A stretch of 41,045 bases of DNA from Streptomyces sp. ISL-11. Its GTDB lineage: Bacteria; Actinomycetota; Actinomycetes; Streptomycetales; Streptomycetaceae. The notes beneath the pieces are model-generated. The model made no database searches. It was not told where the DNA came from and was given only the letters and a program-made list of their open reading frames with translations. Each line of letters starts with the position of its first letter. Position 1 is the stretch's first letter. This document shows, one piece after another, positions 5,896-13,470 of the stretch. A program made the position numbers and the translations under genes. The stretch lies in NCBI RefSeq assembly GCF_018614525.1, contig NZ_JAGGOL010000051.1, positions 1 to 41,045 on the forward strand. The letters are read 5' to 3'.

Positions 5896-7058
5896 GCGCC
5901 CGCCGCCCCGACACCCTCGGCGGCGCCGCGGCCGTCGTCGGCATCGGGGCGACCGAGTTCACCAAGGACTCCGGGCGCAGCGAGCTCGCCCTGGCGGCCG
6001 AGGCCGTACGGGCCGCCCTCGCGGACGCCGGGCTCGCGCCCTCCGACGTCGACGGCCTGGTCACCTTCACCATGGACACCAGCCCCGAGATCACCGTCGC
6101 CCAGGCGGCCGGCATCGGTGAGCTGACCTTCTTCTCGCGCGTCCACTACGGAGGCGGCGCCGCCTGCGCCACCGTGCAGCAGGCCGCGCTCGCCGTCGCG
6201 AGCGGCCTCGCCGAGGTCGTCGTCTGCTACCGCGCCTTCAACGAGCGCTCCGGCCGGCGCTTCGGCGCGGGCGTGCGCCGGCGCGAGCCCTCGACGGAGG
6301 GCGTGGCGCTCGGCTGGGCACTGCCCTTCGGGCTGCTCACGCCCGCGTCCTGGGTGGCGATGGCCGCCCGCCGCTACCTCCACACGTACGGTCTGACGCC
6401 CGAGGTCTTCGGGCACGTCGCCGTCACCGACCGCCGGCACGCGGCGGTGAACCCGGCCGCGTACTTCCACGGCAGGCCGATCACCCTCGCCGACCACGCC
6501 GCGTCCCGCTGGATCGCCGAGCCGCTGCGGCTGCTCGACTGCTGCCAGGAGACGGACGGCGGGCAGGCCGTCGTCGTCACCTCCCTCGACCGGGCCCGTA
6601 CACTCCCGCACCCGCCGGCCGTGATCGTCGCCGCCGCCCAGGGCGCGGGACGGGCGCAGGAGCAGATGACCAGCTTCTACCGGGACGACCTGACCGGCCT
6701 GCCCGAGATGGGAGTGGTCGCCCGGCAGCTGTGGCGCAGTGGCGGCCTGACCCCGGAAGAGATCGACGTGGCCATCCTCTACGACCACTTCACCCCGTTC
6801 GTCCTGATGCAGCTGGAGGAGTTCGGCTTCTGCGGGCCCGGCGAGGGCGGGGACTTCGTCGCCGCCGGCGCGCTGCCGCTGAACACCCACGGCGGCCAGC
6901 TCGGCGAGGCGTACCTGCACGGGATGAACGGCATCGCCGAGGCCGTGCGGCAGGTCCGCGGCACCTCCGTCAACCAGATCACCGGCGCGGCGCGGGTCCT
7001 GGTGACCGCCGGGAGCGGAGTTCCCACGTCCGGGCTCCTTCTCGGGGCAGACGGATGA
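5892..7058 (+). CDS. thiolase-like lipid-transfer protein / acyl-CoA aldolase, Ltp2-like
   Basis: This 388-residue thiolase-fold (SCP-x/Ltp) protein has AAVVGIGATEFTKDSGRS at the N-terminus, a nucleophile-elbow region GGGAACATVQQAALAV, and a C-terminal GALPLNTHGGQLGEAYLHG segment that replaces the thiolase active-site loop. In the Ltp2 family this arrangement does retro-aldol cleavage of a beta-hydroxyacyl-CoA together with the DUF35 domain of ChsH2, whose homologue is two genes upstream. It overlaps its neighbours by 4 bp on both sides. No ring-degradation, CYP125 or FadE28/29 genes are nearby, so the substrate may be a branched acyl-CoA other than cholesterol. Confidence 0.86.
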   Translation: MSARRPDTLGGAAAVVGIGATEFTKDSGRSELALAAEAVRAALADAGLAPSDVDGLVTFTMDTSPEITVAQAAGIGELTFFSRVHYGGGAACATVQQAALAVASGLAEVVVCYRAFNERSGRRFGAGVRRREPSTEGVALGWALPFGLLTPASWVAMAARRYLHTYGLTPEVFGHVAVTDRRHAAVNPAAYFHGRPITLADHAASRWIAEPLRLLDCCQETDGGQAVVVTSLDRARTLPHPPAVIVAAAQGAGRAQEQMTSFYRDDLTGLPEMGVVARQLWRSGGLTPEEIDVAILYDHFTPFVLMQLEEFGFCGPGEGGDFVAAGALPLNTHGGQLGEAYLHGMNGIAEAVRQVRGTSVNQITGAARVLVTAGSGVPTSGLLLGADG

Positions 7059-7111
7059 ACCGAGGGCGTGTCAGCGGAGACGCCGGGTCGGGGGAGCCGT
7101 TCACTCTGCGT

Positions 7112-7957
7112 ATGGACCGACGAAGGAAGATCATCGGATATTTCGTCGCCCTGATGGTCGCTGCGGCCCAGCTGACCACCGGGACGTCGCCCGCGACAGC
7201 CGGCGGCCGGCGGGACCCCGACCCCAGGGCCGAGGGAGCCTCCATCTTCAAGGGATGGGGCATCGACGCCTGCCAGGCGCCGCCGCTGTCCACCATGCGC
7301 GCGTGGCGGGACTCCGACTACCGCGCCATCGGGGTCTACTTCGCCGGCCGGGCCCGCGCCTGCTCCCACCAGCACCACCTCAGTGCCTCCTGGCTGACCG
7401 GCGCCCGCGCCCTCGGCTGGAAGTTCCTGCCGATCTACGTCGGTTCGCAGTCGCCGTGCGTCGGCTCGGACTCCAAGCGGGGCTACCTCATCGAGGACGA
7501 CGACCCGTACGGGCAGGGTCAGGACGAGGGCCGGGAGGCCGTGGACCGCGCCGCCGCGATGGGCATCGTCTCCCGCAGCCCGCTCTACCTCGACATGGAG
7601 GCGTACGACCAGAGCGACTCCGACTGCGCCCGTACGACGCTGTCCTTCATCCGCGGCTGGGACTCGACGGTGCGCCGCCACGGTTACCTCGCCGGCTTCT
7701 ACAGCAGCGCGAGCTCCGGCGTGCGCCACATGGAGCGCGCCCGGCGCTCGGGCACGTCGAGCCTGCCCGACGTGCTGTGGTTCGCCCGCTGGCAGGTCGA
7801 CCCCTCCACCGACGACGAGCCGTCGCTCGCCCGCACCGCCTGGCAGCCGCACCGCCGCATCCACCAGTACCGCGGCAATGTCACCGAGACGCACGGCGGG
7901 GAGCGGCTGACCATCGACCGCAACCTCGTCGACGCGCCTGTGGCGATCATCGACTGA
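7112..7957 (+). CDS. secreted DUF1906 glycoside-hydrolase-like protein
   Basis: From the ATG at 7112 the product is 281 residues with a classic signal peptide (MDRRRKIIGYFVALMVAAAQ, cleavage near ATA-GG). An alternative ATG at 7055, inside the upstream TGA, would add 19 residues. The DUF1906 (Rv2525c-like, GH25-like barrel) domain fills the rest: KGWGIDACQAPPLSTMRAW, LGWKFLPIYVG, then SPLYLDMEAYD with the barrel's acidic residues, and RIHQYRGN near the end. Homologues are exported and thought to act on the cell wall or a glycan, without a defined reaction. It is on the transcript of the MaoC/Ltp genes or immediately behind it, with no obvious functional link, and ends at a strong hairpin. Confidence 0.82.
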   Translation: MDRRRKIIGYFVALMVAAAQLTTGTSPATAGGRRDPDPRAEGASIFKGWGIDACQAPPLSTMRAWRDSDYRAIGVYFAGRARACSHQHHLSASWLTGARALGWKFLPIYVGSQSPCVGSDSKRGYLIEDDDPYGQGQDEGREAVDRAAAMGIVSRSPLYLDMEAYDQSDSDCARTTLSFIRGWDSTVRRHGYLAGFYSSASSGVRHMERARRSGTSSLPDVLWFARWQVDPSTDDEPSLARTAWQPHRRIHQYRGNVTETHGGERLTIDRNLVDAPVAIID

Positions 7958-7965
7958 TGACGCCG

Positions 7966-7993
7966 GGGGCGTGCGGGCTCGCCCGTACGCCCC
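7966..7993. terminator. hairpin terminator after the DUF1906 gene
   Basis: GGGGCGTGCGGG (7966-7977) pairs with CCCGTACGCCCC (7982-7993), one G-T pair, around a CTCG loop, 8 bp past the stop codon. It closes the 4.5-8 kb operon. Confidence 0.7.
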
Positions 7994-8175
7994 CTCGTCG
8001 CCTCTCTCCGCCTCCGGTGCGGCATGCCGTCGGCCAGAGCCTTGGGTAGGGGTCCCCCTGAGCACCCTCCCCCTTCAGGAGGTGGGGACAACCTCACCTG
8101 TACGACCTGAGGCGGACGGTTCTTCGGCACTTGCGGCCGATCCGGCGGGCAGGGGCGCGCTCCTAGCGTTAAGGC

Positions 8176-8706
8176 ATGACCACGTCCGTGTGCACCAGCG
8201 CATCCACCGCCGTGTACCCGTCGTTCTCCTCGTACGTACGGGCACGCGGTCCGGTGCTGCAGCGCACCGCCCGCTCCCTGACCTCGAACCCGTGCGACGC
8301 CGAGGACCTGCTGCAGACGGCGCTCACCAAGACGTACCTGGCGTGGGAGCGCATAGAGGACCACCGGGCGCTGGACGGCTACGTACGCCGCGCCCTGGTC
8401 AATACGCGCACGTCGCAGTGGCGGAAGCGGAGGGTCGACGAGTTCCCCTGCGAGGAGCTCCCCGAGCGCGAGGCGACGGCCGCGGCTGACCCCGCGGAGT
8501 CGCAGGCGCTGCGCGACGCGATGTGGCGGGCGGTCCTGAGGCTGCCGGCCCGCCAGCGGGCCATGGTCGTCCTCAGGTATTACGAGGACCTCACCGAGGT
8601 ACAGACCGCGGAGCTGCTCGGCGTCTCGGTCGGCACGGTGAAGAGCGCGGTGTCGCGGGCGCTGGGCAAGCTGCGGGAGGACCCGGAGTTGTCGCGGGCG
8701 GCGTAG
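8176..8706 (+). CDS. SigE-family ECF RNA polymerase sigma factor
   Basis: This 176-residue protein has sigma region 2 at about 15-85 (YVRARGPVLQRTARSLTSNP, DAEDLLQTALTKTYLAWERI) and region 4 at about 115-168 (LPARQRAMVVLRYYEDLTEV, QTAELLGVSVGTVKSAVSRA). This is the short two-domain layout of the SigE-family (TIGR02983-like) ECF factors common in Streptomyces. No anti-sigma gene follows; the next gene is convergent with 19 bp between the stop codons, so control must come from elsewhere. The leader (8060-8175) has no clear autoregulatory ECF promoter. Confidence 0.9.
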   Translation: MTTSVCTSASTAVYPSFSSYVRARGPVLQRTARSLTSNPCDAEDLLQTALTKTYLAWERIEDHRALDGYVRRALVNTRTSQWRKRRVDEFPCEELPEREATAAADPAESQALRDAMWRAVLRLPARQRAMVVLRYYEDLTEVQTAELLGVSVGTVKSAVSRALGKLREDPELSRAA

Positions 8707-8709
8707 GCC

Positions 8710-8731
8710 GTCGGTTATTCGTCGGTTATTC
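8710..8731. repeat. tandem 11-bp direct repeat between convergent stops
   Basis: GTCGGTTATTC occurs twice in a row (8710-8720, 8721-8731). The second copy supplies the TAA stop of the minus-strand gene and the first holds a spare copy of that stop. It is a local slippage duplication in the gap between two converging genes. Confidence 0.7.
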
Positions 8732-9322
8732 GCCGCTCAGCAGGTCGGCCACCTGGTTCAGGACGTCGAAGTCGGCAGTGCCCGTGAAGACCGTGCTGTT
8801 CGCGGGCAGCGGGCTGGTGGTGAAGTCTTTCGCGAGGGCGGCCGCGCCGGTCCGGGTGAGGTTCATCGGGATGTCCGCGGCGCTCACCTTGGTCAGGAAG
8901 AGCTTCAGCTGGGCCGAGGGCGAGGAGAAGACGTCGATCCGCCGACCGTGGTGAACGGCCGAGGTGACCAAGGTCCGGTCGGGTGTGGCCGCGCCGGCCA
9001 GGTCCTCGAACGTGGCCCGCTGCTGACCACGGTGGAAGGCGAAGCCGCCGCCCGCCGCCGGGGCCGGACCGGAGAGGTCCGGGTCGATCCGCCCGGTCGC
9101 CAGGGCCGTCCGCACGCAGGGGTGGCCGTTCTCGCTGACCAGGGTGGCGGGTGCGACGGCCGCCAGCTCGATCCGCGCCGCGCGCAGGGCGGCGGCGGAC
9201 GCGTCGGTCAGGCAGAGGGTGACCGGGGTGCCGGCGCGCAGCGGGCTCGGCGCCTGCGAGGGCGCGAGCGCTCCCAGTGACACCACGGCGAGGGTGAGGA
9301 CGCGGAGGCAGGGCTTCTTCAC
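8726..9322 (-). CDS. hypothetical secreted protein
   Basis: This 198-residue protein has a GTG start and a GGAG 8-9 bp upstream. The N-terminus is a signal peptide (MKKPCLRVLTLAVVSLGALA), possibly cleaved after PSQA. The mature protein has two Cys (TLCLTD and HPCVRT) that could form one disulfide, an Ala-rich helix, and beta-rich segments (RIDVFSSPSAQLKLFL, STVFTGTADFDVLNQV). It ends DLLSGE. I do not recognise a domain. It converges with the ECF sigma gene and could be one of its targets, but nothing in the DNA shows this. Confidence 0.65.
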   Translation of the reverse strand: MKKPCLRVLTLAVVSLGALAPSQAPSPLRAGTPVTLCLTDASAAALRAARIELAAVAPATLVSENGHPCVRTALATGRIDPDLSGPAPAAGGGFAFHRGQQRATFEDLAGAATPDRTLVTSAVHHGRRIDVFSSPSAQLKLFLTKVSAADIPMNLTRTGAAALAKDFTTSPLPANSTVFTGTADFDVLNQVADLLSGE

Positions 9323-9630
9323 AGCGGACTCCGGAGGGTCGGTGACGCCGACGACGAATGCGCCTGGCCAACGCGGGGGGTGCTGCGCACGTCACGCCTC
9401 ACCTCGGCGACTTGGGCCGGGCGGCGTAAAGGTCTGTCCGGGCCCGTTCGTACGGCCACGTCCCGTTTCCCCTGGTGTACATGGCGCCGGTGGTGGTCGC
9501 GATGGCGCCGGCGGCTTCAGCGGGGGTCCGGGTTCGGGCGTCATCAGGGCGCCCGGCCCGGAGGAGCGCTGCCGGTCCGGGTCCCCGCACTCCGAGGGTG
9601 TGCTAAACAGAGAGCAATCAAAGGGGCCTT
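9323..9630. other. 308-bp gap between divergent genes at 9322 and 9631
   Basis: No gene is supported; the open frames here are GC-skew artefacts with no start context. It must contain both divergent promoters. A/T-richer sequence (AAACAGAGAGCAATCAAAGG, 9605-9624) precedes the TTG start at 9631 and holds its ribosome site AAAGGGG. Confidence 0.5.
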
Positions 9631-10785
9631 TTGCAGCAGCTCAAGCTCGGAATCATGTCGCAGACCCGCAAAGAGAACGAACACCGTCTGCCGATCCACC
9701 CAGCGCACTTCGAACGCATCGCCGCCGACCTCCGCCCCAGCATCTATCTGCAGACCGGTTACGGAGAGCACTTCGGTGTCTCGGACAGTCAGCTCGCACC
9801 GCTGGTCGCCGGTTTCCGCTCACGCCAGGAGCTGATCGCGGAGTGTGACGTCATCCTGCTGGCCAAACCGCTGCACGAGGATCTGGCGGAGCTGCGGGAA
9901 GGGCAGGTGCTGTGGGGATGGCCGCACTGCGTGCAGGACGAGAAGGTCACGCAGGCCGCCATCGACCGCAAGCTCACCGTGATCGCCTTCGAGGCGATGA
10001 ACCACTGGACCCGCGAGGGTTCCTTCAACCTGCACGTCTTCCACAAGAACAACGAGCTGGCCGGCTACTCGTCGGTGCTGCATGCCATGCAGCTGACCGG
10101 TGCGACCGGTGACTACGGGCGCCGGCGGCGTGCGGTGGTGATCGGCTTCGGCGCCACCGCCCGCGGCGCGGTCACCGCTCTCAACGCGCTGGGCGTTCAC
10201 GAAGTGGACGTGCTGACTGCCCGCGGCGTCACCGCCGTCAGCTCACCGATCCACTCGGCGCGGATCGTGCAATTCGACCACGACGTGGCCGACGACACCC
10301 TCGACCCGCGGCGCAGCGTCGCGCTCACCGAGGACGGCCCGGAGCCGCTGGCCGATTTCCTCGCCGGGCACGACATCATTGTCAACTGCGTGCTCCAGGA
10401 CACCGCGGCGCCGCTGATGTTCTTGATAAACGAGGACCTGCCGAAGCTCGCGCCCGGCACCCTCGTCATCGACGTCTCCTGCGACGAGGGCATGGGCTTC
10501 GCCTGGGCCCGGCCGACCACCTTCAACGACCCGATGTTCACCGTCGGCGACCACGTCCACTACTACGGCGTGGACCACAGCCCCTCCTACCTGTGGGACG
10601 CGGCCACCTGGGAGAACAGCGAGGCGCTGATCCCGTTCCTGCGGCCGGTCCTCGAAGGACCGGCCGGCTGGGACGGTGACGGCACGATCCGCCGGGCGAT
10701 CGAGATCCGCGGTGGCACCGTCCAGAACCCCGCGGTCCTGGCCTTCCAGCACCGCGCCGAGCAGTACCCGCACGCGCTGCTCTGA
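9631..10785 (+). CDS. N5-(carboxyethyl)ornithine synthase / alanine-dehydrogenase family enzyme
   Basis: This 384-residue NAD(P)-dependent opine-type dehydrogenase belongs to the AlaDH/PNT family. The N-terminal domain has KLGIMSQTRKENEHRLPIHP, with the KENExRxP substrate-binding segment of the carboxyethylornithine synthase branch. The Rossmann domain starts AVVIGFGATARG (about 168-179). Family members reductively couple pyruvate to the side-chain amine of ornithine or lysine. The start is a TTG at 9631 with AAAGGGG before it; the next candidate (ATG 9655) would remove the first beta strand LKLGIM, so TTG is preferred. It stands alone and ends in a long nested hairpin. Substrate is inferred only. 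Confidence 0.82.
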   Translation: MQQLKLGIMSQTRKENEHRLPIHPAHFERIAADLRPSIYLQTGYGEHFGVSDSQLAPLVAGFRSRQELIAECDVILLAKPLHEDLAELREGQVLWGWPHCVQDEKVTQAAIDRKLTVIAFEAMNHWTREGSFNLHVFHKNNELAGYSSVLHAMQLTGATGDYGRRRRAVVIGFGATARGAVTALNALGVHEVDVLTARGVTAVSSPIHSARIVQFDHDVADDTLDPRRSVALTEDGPEPLADFLAGHDIIVNCVLQDTAAPLMFLINEDLPKLAPGTLVIDVSCDEGMGFAWARPTTFNDPMFTVGDHVHYYGVDHSPSYLWDAATWENSEALIPFLRPVLEGPAGWDGDGTIRRAIEIRGGTVQNPAVLAFQHRAEQYPHALL

Positions 10786-10793
10786 GCCGGCGC

Positions 10794-10840
10794 CGCCCGG
10801 TCGACGGCGTACCCGCACCGGGTAGGCCGTCGACCGGGCG
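10794..10840. terminator. long nested hairpin terminator
   Basis: A 15-bp perfect stem (10794-10808 with 10826-10840) encloses a second 6-bp stem, TACCCG-CAC-CGGGTA, making one extended cruciform-capable structure in the gap between the converging genes ending at 10785 and 10886. Confidence 0.8.
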
Positions 10841-10885
10841 CTCCCGGCCGCCCCTCGACGGCGGGGCCCCGGTGCCGCCAGGCGT

Positions 10886-11557
10886 TCACGCGACGGGGTG
10901 CCCCGCGCCGTCCGTGTGGCCGGCCTGGCTCGAGAACTTGCTCAGGAATACGTCGTACCGGCCGTCGGAGCGCTGGGTGAGCGTCGCGCCGTCCTGCCAG
11001 ATCCCGTTCTCCGCCCACCACTGGGAACCGACCGGGTCGCCCTGATTCTGGTGGACGTTGTGCATGCCGAGATCCCCCTCGGGATCGTCGAGGAACGGCT
11101 CGCCGAAGACGAGGGTGCGCCGCCCCGGCACCAGGATCGGCTCCAACGCGGTAGCGGCGTCGGCGTTGGATCCGGCATGCCACGGTCGCGAGCCGAACAG
11201 GTCGAGGAGTTCCTGCAGCCAGGACGGTGGGCGGCGCTGGAACAGGACGCCGGACCGGTCCAGCAGCGCCGGGTGGCGCAGGAAGTCCAGGGCCCCGGAG
11301 TCCGGCGCGGACGCGAGGTCGTGGTAGCCGGGGGCGAGGGCGGCGGCCGGCCCGAGATCACCGGCGTCCAGGGTGAACAGCTTCCACTGCACTCCCACGT
11401 TGGACTTGTGGCTGTCGACGTCGATGGCGCAGTGGTAACGCCCGTCGGGCGCGTCCACCTCGATGTGGAGGTGGAACCAGCGTCCCTGATCGTCCGGCCG
11501 GTCGCGGTAGTGACGGTAGAGGGTTCCCGAGAGTGCGCCGTAGCGTGCGAAAGGCAT
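10886..11557 (-). CDS. DUF2278 (YukJ-like) family protein
   Basis: This 223-residue protein matches the DUF2278 layout: ARYGALSGTLYRHYRD at the start, a beta-rich centre (FHLHIEVDAPDGRYHCAIDV), and the diagnostic C-terminal block MHNVHQNQGDP followed by WWAENGIWQDGA. Family function is unknown; B. subtilis YukJ sits near the type VII secretion locus without a defined role. Three close His (GMHNVH, HIE) could bind metal. No signal peptide, so cytoplasmic. It converges on the upstream dehydrogenase gene. Confidence 0.85.
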   Translation of the reverse strand: MPFARYGALSGTLYRHYRDRPDDQGRWFHLHIEVDAPDGRYHCAIDVDSHKSNVGVQWKLFTLDAGDLGPAAALAPGYHDLASAPDSGALDFLRHPALLDRSGVLFQRRPPSWLQELLDLFGSRPWHAGSNADAATALEPILVPGRRTLVFGEPFLDDPEGDLGMHNVHQNQGDPVGSQWWAENGIWQDGATLTQRSDGRYDVFLSKFSSQAGHTDGAGHPVA

Positions 11558-11739
11558 ACCGCCAGTGAATCACTCGTGAACACGACCCGCATGTGAGTGG
11601 TGACTGTGCGTAAAGGCCGCTATGGCCGAGCCGCACCGCTACCTTTGCTCCCGTCCGTCCCAGTATGCCGGTCGGGGCATCAGCAAGCCTCGTTCGTCCT
11701 CCCGTCGTTCAGCCGCCGACTCCACCCGGCAGTCCCGGC

Positions 11740-11937
11740 GTGGACAACGGGGCGAAATGGCGCGCGCTACCAGCGGACTTCCCACCGTGGTCCACTTATC
11801 TACTACGTCTCAGGGCCCGCGCCGGGGTGGTGGCCTCCATCCGTGACCAGCTCCGCCGCCGCATCCGCACCGGCACCTGCCAGTCCGCCGGAACCTGCGT
11901 CGCACCCGGGCTGACCCGTCCGCGACAGTGCGCCTGA
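11740..11937 (+). pseudogene. IS5-family transposase remnant (N-terminal part)
   Basis: The plus-strand frame reads [20 protein letters not shown], then ARAGVVASIRDQLRRRIRTG, the conserved helix-turn-helix region at the start of IS5-family (DUF4096) transposases. There is no start codon in context, the catalytic DDE domain is missing, and no inverted repeats remain. A second remnant of the same broad family lies at 16019-16330 in the opposite orientation; the two differ clearly, so they derive from different elements. Confidence 0.7.
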
Positions 11938-12155
11938 TGGTCTTCTTACGCCCATGGTGTGATCAACCACTGCCACCCGGGCCCTCTCGGCAGGATGCTC
12001 CTGAGACACGGGATCAACTCGGCATATACAGGTACGAGACGGAATGGCCGGGCTGGGTGCTGCGCAGGCAGCTGGCGGCGTTGGAGACCCCGACTCTGAC
12101 CATCCGCGACTTCGTCCTGCCTTTGCAGGCACTGACCGTCTTCGTGCTGGCCTAG
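11928..12155 (+). pseudogene. N-terminal part of a DUF4239 gene, cut by an in-frame TAG
   Basis: This frame ends with a hydrophobic helix (DFVLPLQALTVFVLA), then TAG at 12153-12155, and continues in the same frame as VLVMASGSNGKAEE, the start of the 12165 gene. DUF4239 proteins normally read FVLAFVLVMASGS through this point, so a single sense codon has become TAG. The upstream half (from about 12000) is weakly conserved and may already be scrambled. Confidence 0.6.
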
Positions 12156-12164
12156 GTCCTGGTC

Positions 12165-12797
12165 ATGGCCTCGGGCTCCAACGGCAAGGCGGAGGAAGCC
12201 GTGCGGCAGGAGGCCCAGACTCTCGATCACATGTACAAGGCCGCCGACTTCGCTCCCACCGCGCCCCGGCGACGGCTACAGGGCGACATCACCTGCTACG
12301 TGCGCGCGGTCCGCTCCGCGGAATGGCCGGCCATGGCCGACGGTCACGGTTCACCCACTCCCGATGCATGGGCCAGCGATTTCCACACCGCGCTGCTGAG
12401 CATGGACGTCAAGAGTGCCCCACTCAGCCAGCTCATCTCCGCCGACCAAGACCGTGACCAGGCGCGCCAGACCCGGGTGGCGGAATCGACCCCAGCGATC
12501 CCCAGCCCGGTCTACTGGCTGCTCCTGGCCACCCTCTCCGTCCTGGTCGTCCTCCTGGGCCTGTGCCTGCCCACAGCCAAGAGCATCACGGTCACCGCCG
12601 CTCTCGTCGTCCTCACGGCCCTCCTCACCTGCGTCCTGCTCGCCATCCGCGACGTCGAACGTCCGTTCAGCGGCATCATCCAGATCAAACCCACCGCCCT
12701 GACCGCGCTGGAGGACAACATGAGCCGGCACTACACCGCCACCTACCGGCACGCCCAGCTCCCCTGCACAGAAAGCGGCGCGAAACGCGAAGCCTGA
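12165..12797 (+). CDS. DUF4239 (bestrophin-like) membrane protein, 5'-truncated
   Basis: The remaining open frame gives 210 residues, with soluble helices (EEAVRQEAQTLDHMYKAADF; RAVRSAEWPAMADG) and two adjacent membrane helices at about 110-131 (PVYWLLLATLSVLVVLLGL) and 138-158 (VTAALVVLTALLTCVLLAI), then DVERPFSGIIQIKPTAL, a motif typical of the family. DUF4239 is distantly related to bestrophin anion channels. The usual N-terminal membrane helix is lost behind the amber codon at 12153, so this copy probably cannot insert correctly. The ATG at 12165 has no ribosome site. Likely a pseudogene unless the TAG is suppressed or is a sequencing error. Confidence 0.7.
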   Translation: MASGSNGKAEEAVRQEAQTLDHMYKAADFAPTAPRRRLQGDITCYVRAVRSAEWPAMADGHGSPTPDAWASDFHTALLSMDVKSAPLSQLISADQDRDQARQTRVAESTPAIPSPVYWLLLATLSVLVVLLGLCLPTAKSITVTAALVVLTALLTCVLLAIRDVERPFSGIIQIKPTALTALEDNMSRHYTATYRHAQLPCTESGAKREA

Positions 12798-13032
12798 CTG
12801 CCGAACAAGCGGCGAGCACCGCTCCGTTCGGCCCCGCGGCCTGCTCCGGCCCTCACCCGGCACCGCGACGGGTAGTAGATGGCATCGTTGAGGTGCAGTC
12901 GCTGCGGTGGCGGGCTGGTGAGCGGGGTGATCGAGCGCGCCGGGCCGGCCGAATTCATTGGGAAGAGCAACCGGGTGTCTCGCCCGGTGCCCGGCATGCG
13001 AGGTCGGCGGTGTGTCAGGCCGGGCACGAGGG
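12798..13032. other. 235-bp gap
   Basis: No gene is seen on either strand. It lies between the truncated DUF4239 gene and the end of the frameshifted secreted-protein gene, two converging broken genes, and is probably decayed sequence. Confidence 0.4.
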
Positions 13033-13247
13033 TCAGAAGATGACGTACGCGCCGTCGTGCGTCCCGCCGACACACCTTGGGATCCCGCTTTCGTCTGAGA
13101 CGCGCCCGCCGCCGCTGCGGCACTCCTGCGCGCGGAGACGATGCCGTCACGGGCGTGGGTGGGTGCGGCGGCGCGGGCACTGGCTCCCACCGCGCCGGTG
13201 AGCAGCAGCGCCAGGGCGGCGGGAGCGAGGAAGTGACGTGTACGCAT
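13033..13247 (-). pseudogene. small Cys-rich secreted protein gene with a 2-nt frameshift
   Basis: From ATG 13247 the frame gives a signal peptide, MRTRHFLAPAALALLLTGAV then GASARAAAPTHARDGIVSA. The +2 frame then gives QECRSGGGRVSDESGIPRCV and GGTHDGAYVIF with stop at 13033. The two halves join perfectly (GIVSA-QEC) if one GC pair is removed from the GCGCGC run at 13129-13135. In the present sequence the signal peptide leads into an unrelated arginine-rich frame. Short Streptomyces secreted proteins with a CxxGGG...CxGGT(H/Y)xG pattern fit the restored product of about 70 residues. Translation start support is weak (no GGAGG). Confidence 0.6.
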
Positions 13248-13470
13248 GAGCCGGACCGTGGACTGCTGTTCGCGTGGCGTCCTGGAGTGCGGCAGCTGTA
13301 GGTGTCGGACGATCTGACCTTTTGACCGGGTGGTGCGGCGCCAGTACGTGAGTGTTTTCGATCCACGGCATGCCAGCGATCCGGGCGCGATCAGTGTGGT
13401 GGCGGCGTGGCGGAAGCGGCCGTAGCGTGGCGAGGAGAACATCGTCGGCTCGGGGCGGAGGTGGTGGACC
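13248..13470 (+). promoter_or_regulatory. leader and possible promoter of the acyl-activating/reductase pair
   Basis: TTGACC at 13322-13327 is followed after 17 bp by TACGTG (13345-13350), a plausible but imperfect vegetative promoter about 120 bp before the ATG at 13471. GGAGG at 13456-13460 is the ribosome site. No operator dyad stands out. Confidence 0.3.

Noticed and set aside
4511..7058. A complete steroid-degradation locus
   Set aside because: Only the hydratase/aldolase trio is present; ring-cleavage, CYP125 and acyl-CoA dehydrogenase genes are not in the window.
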